A stretch of 32,495 nt of DNA from Streptococcus acidominimus (GTDB taxonomy: Bacteria > Bacillota > Bacilli > Lactobacillales > Streptococcaceae): contig NZ_MSJL01000026.1 of NCBI RefSeq assembly GCF_001921825.1, positions 1-32,495 on the forward strand, given 5' to 3'. The translations under genes and the position numbers were made by a program. Positions 1-8,207 of this stretch are shown piece after piece; the first letter of the stretch is position 1, and each line of letters begins with the position of its first letter. The notes beneath the pieces were generated by a model, which saw only the letters and a program-made list of their open reading frames with translations, ran no database searches and had not been told where the DNA came from.

Positions 1-24
1 CTGCACGTTTGGTTCGTCTTCTTT

Positions 25-38
25 AATTTTCAAAGGTC
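25..38 (-). promoter_or_regulatory. boxA-like element in rRNA leader
   Basis: The minus strand reads GACCTTTGAAAATT, which resembles the boxA antitermination element found in Firmicute rRNA leaders (core CTTTGAAAA). It lies about 25 nt downstream of the predicted rRNA start. The leader text around it matches what I recall of streptococcal 16S leaders. The rRNA genes themselves are outside the window. Confidence 0.6.
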
Positions 39-68
39 TTGTCCGCTCTCTCAAGCGACAACTATATC

Positions 69-97
69 AGTATATCACCTCAACTAATCTTTGTCAA
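69..97 (-). promoter_or_regulatory. Strong rRNA operon promoter reading out of the window
   Basis: On the minus strand there is a perfect -35 TTGACA (97 to 92), a 17-bp spacer and a -10 TATACT (74 to 69). The 50 bp upstream are almost pure A/T with phased A-tracts on the minus strand, a likely UP element. Transcription would start near 62-63 and run leftward through a boxA-like leader. From the leader sequence I infer that a 16S-23S-5S operon begins just beyond the left edge. The arrangement ftsH then rRNA operon is known near oriC in streptococci. Confidence 0.85.
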
Positions 98-180
98 TAA
101 CTTTTTCAACTTTTTTTGAAATTTTTTAATTTTTTCTTTCTTTTTTCAACGGCTGTAAAATGGTTGCATGATTGGGATGA

Positions 181-1020
181 TTATCTAGTAGCGACATATC
201 CCAAATCATTGCCGTGATTTGCTAAAAACTCTATCAATTCTTTATCGGGAATTTGACGAAGATAGAGGTTTGAACGAATCGTCTCATCCTCTTCTCGACA
301 AGTAGATAAGACCAAGTATCTATCGTCAGCGTTAATCTTTATCGTACTATTTCTAGTCGCTGCATCCTTTGAGACTGCTTCCAACTGTGCTTTAAATTCA
401 TCATTACTTGCAAATTTCGTTCTATAAAAGGCGGTATTTTCTGGGACAATGATTAAAAATGCTGCTTCATAGTAATATTTACGTTCAGGTGTCTCAATAA
501 CGACATAAGGATGAGTATCAAAATAATGTTGGTCATCGTAAAAATTCACATCATTAAACATACGATTATCTGGAACCTGACTACCTCGTGCATGCCCAAA
601 CAACCAAGTCAGTTGATCTTGGAAATCTTTTCTATTATCAGTATCCATGAAAACAGTCCCCATGTATGGTTCATGATTGCCATCAAAGGTTTTATCTAAG
701 TAAGTCGCATTATCTGTCGTCTGCACAACTGGTTCATCTAATTTCGTTCCTGGCGCATATACGTAGGCAATTGTCTCCGCATTAACTTCCAAAAATGGAG
801 CAAAACGCTGTGTCAGATATTCTTTTTCTTCTATTGATACTTGATAAGGAGCAGCAGTTGATGATGTCTGACGAATGCTTGAACTAATGCTTGGACTAAC
901 CTGTCGACTTTCCTCTTGCCTATTGAAGAATGTGAGTGTAAAAAATACTGCAAGCAGAGCAACAAATAGGCTTGCTCCTATTCCTATCCATTTTTTGGTT
1001 TGAGCGCTTTTCTTTCTCAT
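181..1020 (-). CDS. Class B sortase
   Basis: A membrane-anchored cysteine transpeptidase of the sortase B family, which joins proteins with a C-terminal sorting motif to peptidoglycan or pilins. The 279-residue protein has an N-terminal membrane segment (about 11-32) and an extracellular catalytic domain. The catalytic residues can be placed by family motifs: His143 in LFGHAR, Cys241 in LVLSTC, and Arg249 at Cys+8, a spacing seen in many class B enzymes. The block GTVFMDTDNR is also typical of the class. The start is supported by a GGAGG ribosome site just upstream. It follows the alanine-rich LPKTS protein by 67 bp with a hairpin terminator between them, so it is probably expressed by read-through from that gene's promoter. 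The substrate is not shown by sequence; the neighbouring LPKTS protein is the obvious candidate but lacks a membrane segment. No clear terminator separates this gene from the downstream rRNA promoter. Confidence 0.85.
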   Translation of the reverse strand: MRKKSAQTKKWIGIGASLFVALLAVFFTLTFFNRQEESRQVSPSISSSIRQTSSTAAPYQVSIEEKEYLTQRFAPFLEVNAETIAYVYAPGTKLDEPVVQTTDNATYLDKTFDGNHEPYMGTVFMDTDNRKDFQDQLTWLFGHARGSQVPDNRMFNDVNFYDDQHYFDTHPYVVIETPERKYYYEAAFLIIVPENTAFYRTKFASNDEFKAQLEAVSKDAATRNSTIKINADDRYLVLSTCREEDETIRSNLYLRQIPDKELIEFLANHGNDLGYVATR

Positions 1021-1036
1021 GATACCTTTCCTCCAT

Positions 1037-1067
1037 AAAAATACACTAGAGCCAAGCGACTCTAGTG
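1037..1067 (-). terminator. Terminator/attenuator between surface protein and sortase
   Basis: A perfect 8-bp stem (CACTAGAG with CTCTAGTG, 8-nt loop) is followed on the minus strand by TATTTTTA. It ends directly before the sortase ribosome site. It would end most transcripts of the alanine-rich gene and pass a minority to the sortase. Confidence 0.7.
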
Positions 1068-1087
1068 ATACTTTTTCGCTTTCGCGA

Positions 1088-1903
1088 TTACTTTACAGCA
1101 CTTGTTTTTGGTAATGTTTTTTCTCCCTTAGCTGTATCTACAACTTTTACAGATTTAGGAGCACTTGTTCCTTTATCTGAAGCAGTTCCAGTTGAGTTTT
1201 GCGTATTAGAAGAATTTTCTTCAGCTTTTTTAGGTGCTTCAACCTCAGCGGCAGCATTAGGGTCATTTGCACGGAAGGTATTGTAGAGTGCTTCTACTTT
1301 TGCAAATTGTGCTTCATATGCAGCGCGAGCATCATTGTAGGCAGCTGTTGCATTAGCAACATTAGCTTCTTCAGTTGCAACACTAGCTTTTGCAGCTTCT
1401 ACTGCTTCAGTAGCTGCTACTGCAGCATTAAAGGCAGCTTCAGCAGCAATTTCTGCTGGATTAAATGTAGCTTCTACAAGTTCTACACGAGCTGATGCCA
1501 CTTCTCCAGTAAATACTACTGGTGTTCCATTGTAAGTAAAAGAAGGTCCGCCTGTAGCAGAAGTTGCAATTGCCATTGCATTCGCACGTTCTGCACGAAC
1601 AGTATCAAGTGCGTTTTTAGCAGCATCAACTTTCGCTTGATAGTCAGCTTGCGCAGCAACCAATGCAGCTTGTGCACGTTCAAGTGAAATTTCTGCTCCT
1701 ACTTTATTTTGACCTGCTTGAGTAAAATGATTTTCAAGGACTTGAAGTTCACCAAGAGCAGCAGCATATTCTTTTGAACCCACTTTACCTGCATTTGCCA
1801 CACCTTGTGTAACATTATCATAAGCAGATACGGTTGTTGCCAAAGGTGCAACTGCACCCAAAAGTGCTACACCAGCTAATGTCGTATATAAAACTTTCTT
1901 CAT
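1088..1903 (-). CDS. Secreted alanine-rich coiled-coil protein ending in LPKTS
   Basis: I do not recognise a named family. The 271-residue protein has a clear signal peptide (about 1-27, cleavage after TVSA). A long alanine/glutamate-rich region (about 45-220) is predicted to be mostly helical or coiled coil. A low-complexity Ser/Thr/Lys linker follows. The C terminus is LPKTSAVK: an LPXTS-like sorting pentapeptide at 264-268 followed by only three residues. The hydrophobic segment and basic tail of a normal LPXTG anchor are absent, and the 67 bp before the sortase gene do not encode them in any frame. The ribosome site AAAGGAG is 10 nt before the ATG. Transcription comes from a promoter with a G9 tract in its spacer, so expression is probably phase-variable. 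It may be released, anchored in an unusual way, or be a decayed wall protein. A surface or host-interaction role is inference. Confidence 0.85.
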   Translation of the reverse strand: MKKVLYTTLAGVALLGAVAPLATTVSAYDNVTQGVANAGKVGSKEYAAALGELQVLENHFTQAGQNKVGAEISLERAQAALVAAQADYQAKVDAAKNALDTVRAERANAMAIATSATGGPSFTYNGTPVVFTGEVASARVELVEATFNPAEIAAEAAFNAAVAATEAVEAAKASVATEEANVANATAAYNDARAAYEAQFAKVEALYNTFRANDPNAAAEVEAPKKAEENSSNTQNSTGTASDKGTSAPKSVKVVDTAKGEKTLPKTSAVK

Positions 1904-1964
1904 TGTTCTATATCTCCTTTATAATATTCTTTATTGATTTTTGCAAGCTTCCCTGCATGTAATC

Positions 1965-1995
1965 ATTATAACCCCCCCCCGATTTATTTTGTCAA
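1965..1995 (-). promoter_or_regulatory. Putative phase-variable promoter with G9 spacer tract
   Basis: The minus strand has a perfect -35 TTGACA (1995 to 1990) and a perfect -10 TATAAT (1970 to 1965). The spacer is 19 bp and includes nine consecutive G (plus-strand C at 1972-1980). Loss of two G would give the optimal 17 bp. Homopolymers in promoter spacers that change length by slippage are an established phase-variation switch (for example Neisseria porA). The predicted start lies about 55 nt upstream of the alanine-rich protein's ATG. Confidence 0.8.
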
Positions 1996-2078
1996 GTACT
2001 TTTTACACTTTTTTAAAATTTTATTTTTTAACTATAATTTCATGATATATGTTGCTTTAATTTTCAATAGGTGGAAAG

Positions 2079-2108
2079 AAAAAAGGTCCGAACAAAAGTG
2101 TCCGACCT
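2079..2108 (-). terminator. Terminator of the ftsH operon
   Basis: On the minus strand an imperfect stem (AGGTC with GACCT, extended past a mismatch) is followed by six T. It lies 128 nt after the ftsH stop and separates the housekeeping operon from the surface-protein promoter. Confidence 0.65.
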
Positions 2109-2235
2109 CCTTACATATTACAATTTGATGCAACTATCAATCAGTCAAGAAAGTGACCATTGATCGCTGAACCTAGAAATGAGGAAGTAAGGACAATCAA
2201 GACTTTGAAATCTTGACTAGTCCCCATTTCATTTC

Positions 2236-4212
2236 CTATTTATCATCTTGCATTTTTTCTTTTATTTCATCGTATGAAAGCGGATGGACATCATCTTCAT
2301 CATGGTGTTCAGAATCTGTTGGCATTTGACCCGTCTCATAGAGTGATTTGATTTGAACGCTGTCCAATGTTTCATATTTCAACAGGGCTTCTGCAATCAG
2401 TTTATGCGTTTCGCGATTTGATTGGATGATTTCAGCCGCTCTATCACGCGCCTCATTCAATAAATTGCGAACTTCATTATCCAATTCATAAGCAGTTTGC
2501 TCTGAAATATGTTTTTGAGTAGTATAGCCACCAAACATTGCATGATTTCCTTCATACTGCATTGGTCCCATCTTGTCACTCATTCCATATTCCGCAACCA
2601 TCGCCCGTGCCATCTGAGTTGCTTGTTCAAAGTCATTGGCTGCTCCAGTCGTTTGAGCATTGAAAATAATTTCTTCTGCCACGCGACCACCCATAAGTCC
2701 TGCCAACTGCTCTTTCATATCTTCCTTAGATAGAAGCATTTGATCTTCTTTTGGCAAAGCAATCATATAGCCACCTGCACGACCACGAGGAACAATGGTT
2801 ACTTTATGAACCTCACGTGCATTTGAAAGAACAAGTCCTACGATAGTATGCCCTGCTTCATGATAGGCCACCATTTCCCGTTCACGTTTTGAAATCTGAC
2901 GATCCTTCTTAGACGGACCCGCAATGACACGATCTTCTGCTTCATCAATATCAGAAGCATCAATCGCCGCTTTGTTCTGACGAGCTGCCACAAGAGCTGC
3001 TTCATTCAAGACATTTTCTAGATCCGCACCAACAAAGCCTGGTGTTTGCTGCGCAACTAATTTCAAATCAACATCATCCGCCAACGGTTTGTTTTTAGCA
3101 TGAACTTTCAAAATAGCTTCGCGACCTTTTACATCTGGTCGGCCAACTAAGACTTTGCGGTCAAAACGTCCTGGACGAAGAAGGGCTGGGTCTAAGACAT
3201 CACTACGGTTGGTTGCTGCAATCACGATAATTCCTTCATTTCCAGCAAAACCGTCCATTTCAATCAAAAGTTGGTTAAGAGTTTGCTCGCGTTCATCATT
3301 TCCGCCACCCATGCCGACACCACGCTGGCGACCAACAGCATCAATTTCATCAATAAAGATAATGGCTGGGGCTGCTTTTTTAGCATCTTCAAAGAGTGAA
3401 CGAACCCGACTAGCACCGACCCCAACAAACATTTCTACAAAGTCAGAACCAGAGATACTAAAGAATGGGACTCCTGCTTCTCCAGCAACAGCTTTTGCAA
3501 GAAGCGTTTTACCTGTTCCCGGAGGCCCCTCAAGAAGTACACCAGCGGGGATGCGCGCCCCTAATTTAGTGAAGCGTTTTGGATCTTTCAAAAATTCAAC
3601 AACTTCTACTAATTCTTGCTTTTCCTCCTCTGCGCCAGCTACATCAGAAAAACGAACTTTCACATTGCTCTTTTCCAATGCCTTTGCCTTGTTGCGACCA
3701 AAGTTCATGGCACCTCGTGCACCACCTCCACCTTGGTTCATCATCATGATAAAGAAAATACCAAAGAGAATCAAGGGGAAAATATTAATGAAAATGGTTA
3801 GCCATAAGCTATTGGAACTTTCTGGCTTTACCGTTACTTTTACATCATGTTCCTTAGCCAATGTCTGTAAATCCTCTATTGCTGCATCAGCAGGCAACAT
3901 GGTAGAGGTAAATTTTTGATAGCTCGTCTTATCAGAAATTTGGAACAACTTAATGGATTCTGCAACCTTGCTTTCTGCAACTTTTGGATTTTTATAGGTT
4001 CCTGAAATTTCAACGACACTACCATTTGGTTGATAGGTAACATCTGTCACGTTACCGTCTTTCAATTCTGTCACAACTTGTGAATAGCTAATCTCATGAG
4101 TTGAAACTTGACTACCTGCTTTAAAAAATTGATAAGCTGTAACTAAAGTAGCAATAATTAAAATAAGGAGAAAAGGATTTCGGATAAATCCTTTATTGTT
4201 TTGATTATTCAT
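2236..4212 (-). CDS. ftsH: ATP-dependent zinc metalloprotease FtsH
   Basis: A membrane AAA+ protease that degrades misfolded membrane proteins and short-lived regulators. The 658-residue length is normal. Two membrane segments (about 13-30 and 136-158) flank an extracellular domain. The AAA module has Walker A GPPGTGKT (229-236), Walker B IIFIDEID (284-291) and the second region of homology ending RPGRFDR (346-352). The zinc site HEAGH is at 451-455. The C-terminal tail is acidic and rich in His and Asp. It is the last gene of the hpt-ftsH group, 21 bp after hpt, and has its own terminator downstream. The order tilS-hpt-ftsH is conserved in streptococci and other Firmicutes. Confidence 0.98.
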   Translation of the reverse strand: MNNQNNKGFIRNPFLLILIIATLVTAYQFFKAGSQVSTHEISYSQVVTELKDGNVTDVTYQPNGSVVEISGTYKNPKVAESKVAESIKLFQISDKTSYQKFTSTMLPADAAIEDLQTLAKEHDVKVTVKPESSNSLWLTIFINIFPLILFGIFFIMMMNQGGGGARGAMNFGRNKAKALEKSNVKVRFSDVAGAEEEKQELVEVVEFLKDPKRFTKLGARIPAGVLLEGPPGTGKTLLAKAVAGEAGVPFFSISGSDFVEMFVGVGASRVRSLFEDAKKAAPAIIFIDEIDAVGRQRGVGMGGGNDEREQTLNQLLIEMDGFAGNEGIIVIAATNRSDVLDPALLRPGRFDRKVLVGRPDVKGREAILKVHAKNKPLADDVDLKLVAQQTPGFVGADLENVLNEAALVAARQNKAAIDASDIDEAEDRVIAGPSKKDRQISKREREMVAYHEAGHTIVGLVLSNAREVHKVTIVPRGRAGGYMIALPKEDQMLLSKEDMKEQLAGLMGGRVAEEIIFNAQTTGAANDFEQATQMARAMVAEYGMSDKMGPMQYEGNHAMFGGYTTQKHISEQTAYELDNEVRNLLNEARDRAAEIIQSNRETHKLIAEALLKYETLDSVQIKSLYETGQMPTDSEHHDEDDVHPLSYDEIKEKMQDDK

Positions 4213-4233
4213 AAATAATATAGTAACCTTTTT

Positions 4234-4776
4234 CTAATTTGAATAAACTTCCTCTTTCAATACTCCTACATAAGGAATATTGCGGTAATTTTCATCATAA
4301 TCTAGACCAAATCCTACAACAAATTCATTAGGAATGGTAAAGCAAGTATAGTCTGATTCAATCTCTACTACACGACCTTCTGGTTTATCAAGGAGGGTAG
4401 CAATTTTAATAGAAGCTGCTTGGCGTAAAGCAAATAATTCCTTCAATTTTTTCAACGTACGCCCTGTGTCAATAATATCTTCGATAAGGAGGACATCACG
4501 ACCTGCAACGTCTGTATCCAAGTCCTTGATAATTTTGACGGTACCACTACTTTCAGTACCCCCATGGTAGCTAGATACAACCATAAAGTCCATTTCGATA
4601 TAAGTGTCGATATGTTTTACAAGTTCTGCCATAAAAGGAATAGAACCTTTTAAAATACCGACCAATAAAGGGTTTTTCCCAGCATAATCTTCTGTTAAAA
4701 TCTTCCCTAATTCCTTGCTTTTTGCAACAATTTCTTCTTCTGAAATAAGGACCTTTTTGATATCTTTTTCCAACAT
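4234..4776 (-). CDS. hpt: Hypoxanthine phosphoribosyltransferase
   Basis: Cytoplasmic purine salvage: it joins hypoxanthine or guanine to PRPP to make IMP or GMP. The 180-residue length is typical. The PRPP-binding motif [13 protein letters not shown] is at 95-107, with the acidic pair E99/D100. The substrate-proximal block [12 protein letters not shown] (41-52) and the flexible-loop [11 protein letters not shown] (68-78) are also as in the family. It starts 7 bp after tilS, consistent with co-transcription and translational coupling. In other Firmicutes Hpt interacts with TilS and FtsH expression; whether that holds here is not shown. Confidence 0.97.
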   Translation of the reverse strand: MLEKDIKKVLISEEEIVAKSKELGKILTEDYAGKNPLLVGILKGSIPFMAELVKHIDTYIEMDFMVVSSYHGGTESSGTVKIIKDLDTDVAGRDVLLIEDIIDTGRTLKKLKELFALRQAASIKIATLLDKPEGRVVEIESDYTCFTIPNEFVVGFGLDYDENYRNIPYVGVLKEEVYSN

Positions 4777-4783
4777 GCTCCAT

Positions 4784-6052
4784 TCACGCTTTCATTTTTA
4801 TATATAATGTAGCTTTGATTATATCATTTTTTATTGATTTACTCAAATCACTGGCAACCATATTCGCAATTCCATAAATTTTTCCAGCCTGTTCAATCAC
4901 AACAGCCTCATCTCTCAATATTTGAGGGATTTTTTGATCAATAAAATACCGCCGTATCTTCTTATTGACTGAATGAAGTAAGATGCTGTCGCCAGCCTTT
5001 CTCCTCCGCAGGATAATCGGCTGCTTCGCTTGAAGATAGAGAACCTGATCTGGTTGATCCAGTGGTACATTTAATGAAAAAATGAATTGACCATATTGAA
5101 AAGCGTCTTCTGATTCTATCACGTATTGCTCTTCTTGCCTATCCGTCTTAGGTTGTATTTTTGTAATAGCAAAAGTCTGATAATCTTTTATAAGGTAGTA
5201 GCCTTCTTTTAAATAGTGTTGATAATTGGCCTTGGTTTCAAGAATCCCCAGTATCTGTTGAAATTGCTCCCGTGTCAGATGCAGTTCTGGAAATTCTTCC
5301 AGATACTGTTGCAACAAAAAATACCGAACAGCAGCTGTCTGTGCTTGAAATTCAGACAGATTCTGTATGTCAATATGGCTGGTCAATTCCCTAAAAGCCT
5401 GATGAAGATAGTCTGACTCTTTTCCCAGATGTAATAAGGCAGATACCAATTGGGGATTTTCATTAGTGAGTAAAGGAAGATAGTCATTGCGGATACGATT
5501 TCTAAAATAAGCTGGAGAATCATTGCTTTCATCTTCAAAGTGAGTTATATCCATCAGTTCATTCTTCCGAAAAGATAGGAGGGGACGGATCAATTCTCCT
5601 CTTGCAAAGGGTTGAACAGGCTTCATTCCTACCAAGTGGGCTAAGCGACTTCCTCGAATCAAACGCATCAAAATCGTTTCTGCCTGATCATCAGCATGAT
5701 GAGCTGTGACCAAGGCCGTATACTGGTGCTTCTCCATCACTTCTGCAAAAAAATGATACCGCATCCTACGAGCTGCTTCTTCAGAAAATCTTCCTTTAAA
5801 ATAAGAAACATAGCAAGGAAGTCCCCGTTTATGCGTCCATTCTTTGATGTAGGCTTCTTCTACAAGCGCTTCTTGTCGCTGCTGATGATTGACATGAGCA
5901 ACACCAATTCGGATGCCGAGGATATCTTGATAGTGATAGAGGAGATGCAGTAGATTCATCGAATCTTTCCCACCAGAAACTGCGATAAGAACTGCCTCAT
6001 GCTTATCAAAAAAGTGACTTTTTTGTGCCACTTTTAAAAATTTTTCTTCCAT
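4784..6052 (-). CDS. tilS: tRNA(Ile)-lysidine synthetase TilS
   Basis: Converts C34 of the CAU-anticodon tRNA-Ile to lysidine with ATP and lysine, so that it reads AUA instead of AUG. The essential N-type PP-loop motif SGGKDS is at 26-31. Further family landmarks are HVNHQQR (54-60) and [16 protein letters not shown] in the first half, then a C-terminal domain containing ILRRRKAGD. At 422 residues it is normal length for streptococci. Its ATG shares the A of the upstream gene's stop (TAATG), indicating translational coupling. Confidence 0.97.
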   Translation of the reverse strand: MEEKFLKVAQKSHFFDKHEAVLIAVSGGKDSMNLLHLLYHYQDILGIRIGVAHVNHQQRQEALVEEAYIKEWTHKRGLPCYVSYFKGRFSEEAARRMRYHFFAEVMEKHQYTALVTAHHADDQAETILMRLIRGSRLAHLVGMKPVQPFARGELIRPLLSFRKNELMDITHFEDESNDSPAYFRNRIRNDYLPLLTNENPQLVSALLHLGKESDYLHQAFRELTSHIDIQNLSEFQAQTAAVRYFLLQQYLEEFPELHLTREQFQQILGILETKANYQHYLKEGYYLIKDYQTFAITKIQPKTDRQEEQYVIESEDAFQYGQFIFSLNVPLDQPDQVLYLQAKQPIILRRRKAGDSILLHSVNKKIRRYFIDQKIPQILRDEAVVIEQAGKIYGIANMVASDLSKSIKNDIIKATLYIKMKA

Positions 6053-7332
6053 TATTTTAAAATTCCATATACGTCATTTGCAATCTGTGAAATATCGTCA
6101 TAGGTCTTATGATCTGTAAAGATCGACAGAACAAACGGTTCTTTGGCATAGACAATAGCCACATCATGCTTGAAATCATAGGCGTCACCAATTTTGTGGG
6201 CAACCTTGACATCTATATCCCTTGCAATCCGCTGGTCATCAAAATTGGTAGCAGAAAGGCTTTCTAGCACATAGCCATCTTGACGATAGATCGCCTCCAT
6301 CATCAAACCTGCCATTTCAGCAGAAGCCATGCGCGATACCATATCCCACTTTCGCCCCACAATTCTGGTTGTTTCTTGGTAGAACTGCTTGTCGAACTTA
6401 TCAGCTGCGTAATAGCCGAGGAGATTGCTTGCCACATTATCTGATTCCTTAGCCGTATGATTGATTAAATCATCAATTCTATACTTCTGATTGTCTGGTG
6501 TCTTATCAAGAGAACCACTTCCCTCAGGTTCGTAGGCCCCGTCAAAATCCTCTGTTTCTTTGACGTACTTTACACTATCTGTCAAGCTAATATTCTTATG
6601 ATTGATATTTTCCTGAACGTAGTATAATGTAGGAAGTTTCGTCACACTCGCTGCATACATCATGTTCTCTTGGTTGACACCTGCTGTCTCTCCCGTTAAC
6701 AACTTCTTGACATAGACAGCTATATCCTTTGATTGGTATTTTGCCATCAATAAATCCTGAACAGCTTCGATACGGTTATCCGATTCAGATAAATCATTGA
6801 GATTAACCCAAGCTCCAGAATCAATTTTCGCAAAAAAACCGAGAGGAGTTTCAGCAACTTCTGATACTGTTACTTCTTGGTAAGGCTTGAGATCCAATCT
6901 TAATTTCTTGGCTTGATTAGCGATCGGACTGCTGTATAGAGTAACATTTTTCTTGAGCCAAGCCTTTTTTGAAACGTCTTGACGTGTCAGGATAATATCA
7001 TCATAGATACGCGTCTGATCTGCTATTACATATCCCTTATCCTGTAATTGGAAGACCAATTGATTCTGACTATTGACATCAACAGCAATGATCGAAAAGG
7101 ATTGATTTGGCTTGATTTTTTTGAAAGGAGTTGTCAATTCTTTGTCAAGGTAACTGTCAACTTCTTCATAAACATTCGGATTAGAAGGAAGGGTTTTAAA
7201 ATCTGTACTATACTCTTTATAATTCAACTGATAGTTCATTTGATCCGACAGTTCAAATGGAATTTCTGTACTTCCAACCGGTGCAGCTGCCAAGAACACT
7301 GGACTAATCAGACATAATAAGTATTTTTTCAT
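6052..7332 (-). CDS. Exported class A beta-lactamase-like serine hydrolase
   Basis: The 426-residue protein has a short N-terminal export signal (about 1-22), an SH3-like middle region (about 125-180, with GAWVNLNDL) and a C-terminal beta-lactamase fold. Active-site motifs are visible: S229-V-T-K232 (SxxK), S297-D-N299 (SDN) and H379-K-I-G (KTG-like, with Ile for Thr). The family occurs at this position, between the small ORF and tilS, in streptococci. A role in cell-wall metabolism is likelier than beta-lactam resistance, and the degenerate KTG triad supports caution. The ribosome site GGAAGGAGGGAAC is very strong. Its stop overlaps the tilS start. Confidence 0.85.
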   Translation of the reverse strand: MKKYLLCLISPVFLAAAPVGSTEIPFELSDQMNYQLNYKEYSTDFKTLPSNPNVYEEVDSYLDKELTTPFKKIKPNQSFSIIAVDVNSQNQLVFQLQDKGYVIADQTRIYDDIILTRQDVSKKAWLKKNVTLYSSPIANQAKKLRLDLKPYQEVTVSEVAETPLGFFAKIDSGAWVNLNDLSESDNRIEAVQDLLMAKYQSKDIAVYVKKLLTGETAGVNQENMMYAASVTKLPTLYYVQENINHKNISLTDSVKYVKETEDFDGAYEPEGSGSLDKTPDNQKYRIDDLINHTAKESDNVASNLLGYYAADKFDKQFYQETTRIVGRKWDMVSRMASAEMAGLMMEAIYRQDGYVLESLSATNFDDQRIARDIDVKVAHKIGDAYDFKHDVAIVYAKEPFVLSIFTDHKTYDDISQIANDVYGILK

Positions 7333-7344
7333 GTTCCCTCCTTC

Positions 7345-7464
7345 CTACTCGTGTCTATCTTTACTTTCTAATTTTAAGGCTTGATTCTTTTCAGCCAGTT
7401 CTTCCAATTTTTCATCAGAATAGGCTAAAAATTTTTCTACAATTTCTACAATAGTTTCTGTCAT
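7345..7464 (-). CDS. Conserved small protein (39 aa) of the divIC operon
   Basis: A short acidic, helical protein beginning [20 protein letters not shown] and ending in KDRHE. Its ATG overlaps the divIC stop by 4 bp (ATGA), and its stop lies 12 bp before the serine hydrolase start, so it is probably a translated operon member. A small protein is annotated at the same place in S. pneumoniae (SP_0009). The function is unknown. The heptad-like spacing of Leu, Ile and Val suggests a short amphipathic helix. Confidence 0.75.
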   Translation of the reverse strand: MTETIVEIVEKFLAYSDEKLEELAEKNQALKLESKDRHE

Positions 7465-7832
7465 CGTGGTAATAATCCTGGGATATTATAAATAAATTCC
7501 CCATCCTTTGAATATTGAAGTTTCGCTCGAATATACTTGGTTACATATTCTTCATCTTCTAGTTTTTTTACCAAGGAAGATTCAATTCTTTGCTGCTTTT
7601 CCAACTCTTTGTACTCGGCCTGCAAATCGCTCAATTGCTGCTCTCGTTTTTGTAGGTTTTGGTAACTGTCAACCAAATTATAGGTTGGTAAGACAAATAG
7701 AAAGACAACCAAAATTAAGATGGAACCCATAAAGCGATTTTTCTGCTTTTTCTCCTGACGGTAAGCCTGACTTTTTTGCAATTCTTCCTGGATGTATTGG
7801 TTATTGATTTGGAGAACGTTAGATTTTTTCAT
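7461..7832 (-). CDS. divIC: Septum formation protein DivIC (FtsB family)
   Basis: A bitopic divisome protein that works with FtsL and DivIB/FtsQ to activate septal wall synthesis. From the start chosen here it is 123 residues: a cytoplasmic N terminus, one membrane segment (about 34-50), a coiled coil (about 55-95), and the short C-terminal region typical of DivIC. I chose the ATG that gives [10 protein letters not shown] because AAGGA lies 10 nt upstream. A longer in-frame form would run further into rqcP. The gene overlaps rqcP by 14 bp and the 39-aa gene by 4 bp. Confidence 0.92.
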   Translation of the reverse strand: MKKSNVLQINNQYIQEELQKSQAYRQEKKQKNRFMGSILILVVFLFVLPTYNLVDSYQNLQKREQQLSDLQAEYKELEKQQRIESSLVKKLEDEEYVTKYIRAKLQYSKDGEFIYNIPGLLPR

Positions 7833-8091
7833 CTGCTTCAATCCTTGTTTCGCTGATAATCTCATACATGCTGAGCGCATCTTCTTTTTTGGTACTATCT
7901 TTCATTTCAAGCACTTTGACAATCAGCAACTTGTTTCCAAACCGAATTTCAATCTGGTCATTTTCTTTTAAGTCCGTTGATGATTTGGCTAAAATACCAT
8001 TTACCTTGATTCTTCCCTTATCCGCTACTTCTTTTGCAACGGTACGACGCTTGATAATTCGGGACACTTTTAAATACTTATCTAGTCTCAT
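7819..8091 (-). CDS. rqcP: S4-domain ribosome quality-control protein RqcP
   Basis: A 90-residue protein consisting almost entirely of an S4 RNA-binding domain ([20 protein letters not shown] at the N terminus). It belongs to the YabO/Hsp15 family. In B. subtilis this protein, RqcP, acts with RqcH on stalled 50S subunits to add poly-alanine tails. Length and position (mfd-rqcP-divIC) match streptococcal orthologues. A putative extended -10 promoter lies just upstream, and the gene overlaps divIC. Confidence 0.9.
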   Translation of the reverse strand: MRLDKYLKVSRIIKRRTVAKEVADKGRIKVNGILAKSSTDLKENDQIEIRFGNKLLIVKVLEMKDSTKKEDALSMYEIISETRIEADEKI

Positions 8092-8110
8092 GTTTTTACC
8101 TCGTTTTTCT

Positions 8111-8119
8111 ATTGTATCA
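8111..8119 (-). promoter_or_regulatory. Extended -10 promoter for rqcP-divIC
   Basis: The minus strand reads TGATACAAT, an extended -10 (TGnTACAAT), 20 nt before the rqcP start codon. The -35 region is weak. This suggests a secondary promoter inside the mfd-to-ftsH gene series. Confidence 0.5.
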
Positions 8120-8207
8120 CTTTTTGCTGGGTTTTAAAACTGTATAGTCGTTTGAATGACTTTGGTATGGTCCTTTCACTCCCTACGTCTCAGTCTCCTG
8201 CATCAAA

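Larger units (their letters stand above)
1904..2235. other. Intergenic region between ftsH and the surface-protein gene
   Basis: This stretch has no gene. It holds the G9 promoter, the ftsH terminator, and a hairpin just after the ftsH stop (TCAAGA paired with TCTTGA, about 2196-2215) without a U-run. The part between promoter and terminator is very A/T-rich. Confidence 0.7.

Noticed and set aside
1065..1495. Plus-strand open frames across the alanine-rich gene
   Set aside because: Ala codons (GCN) read backwards give long open frames; the minus-strand reading has a signal peptide, ribosome site and promoter.
3155..3919. 254-codon open frame on the plus strand, antisense to ftsH
   Set aside because: It lies wholly inside the strongly conserved ftsH gene, has no ribosome site, and its low-complexity Ser/Pro/Thr-rich product is typical of a mirror frame.
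6052..7332. Functional beta-lactamase resistance gene
   Set aside because: SxxK and SDN are present, but the KTG motif is KIG-like, the protein has an extra SH3-like region, and the gene is a standard part of the tilS operon.
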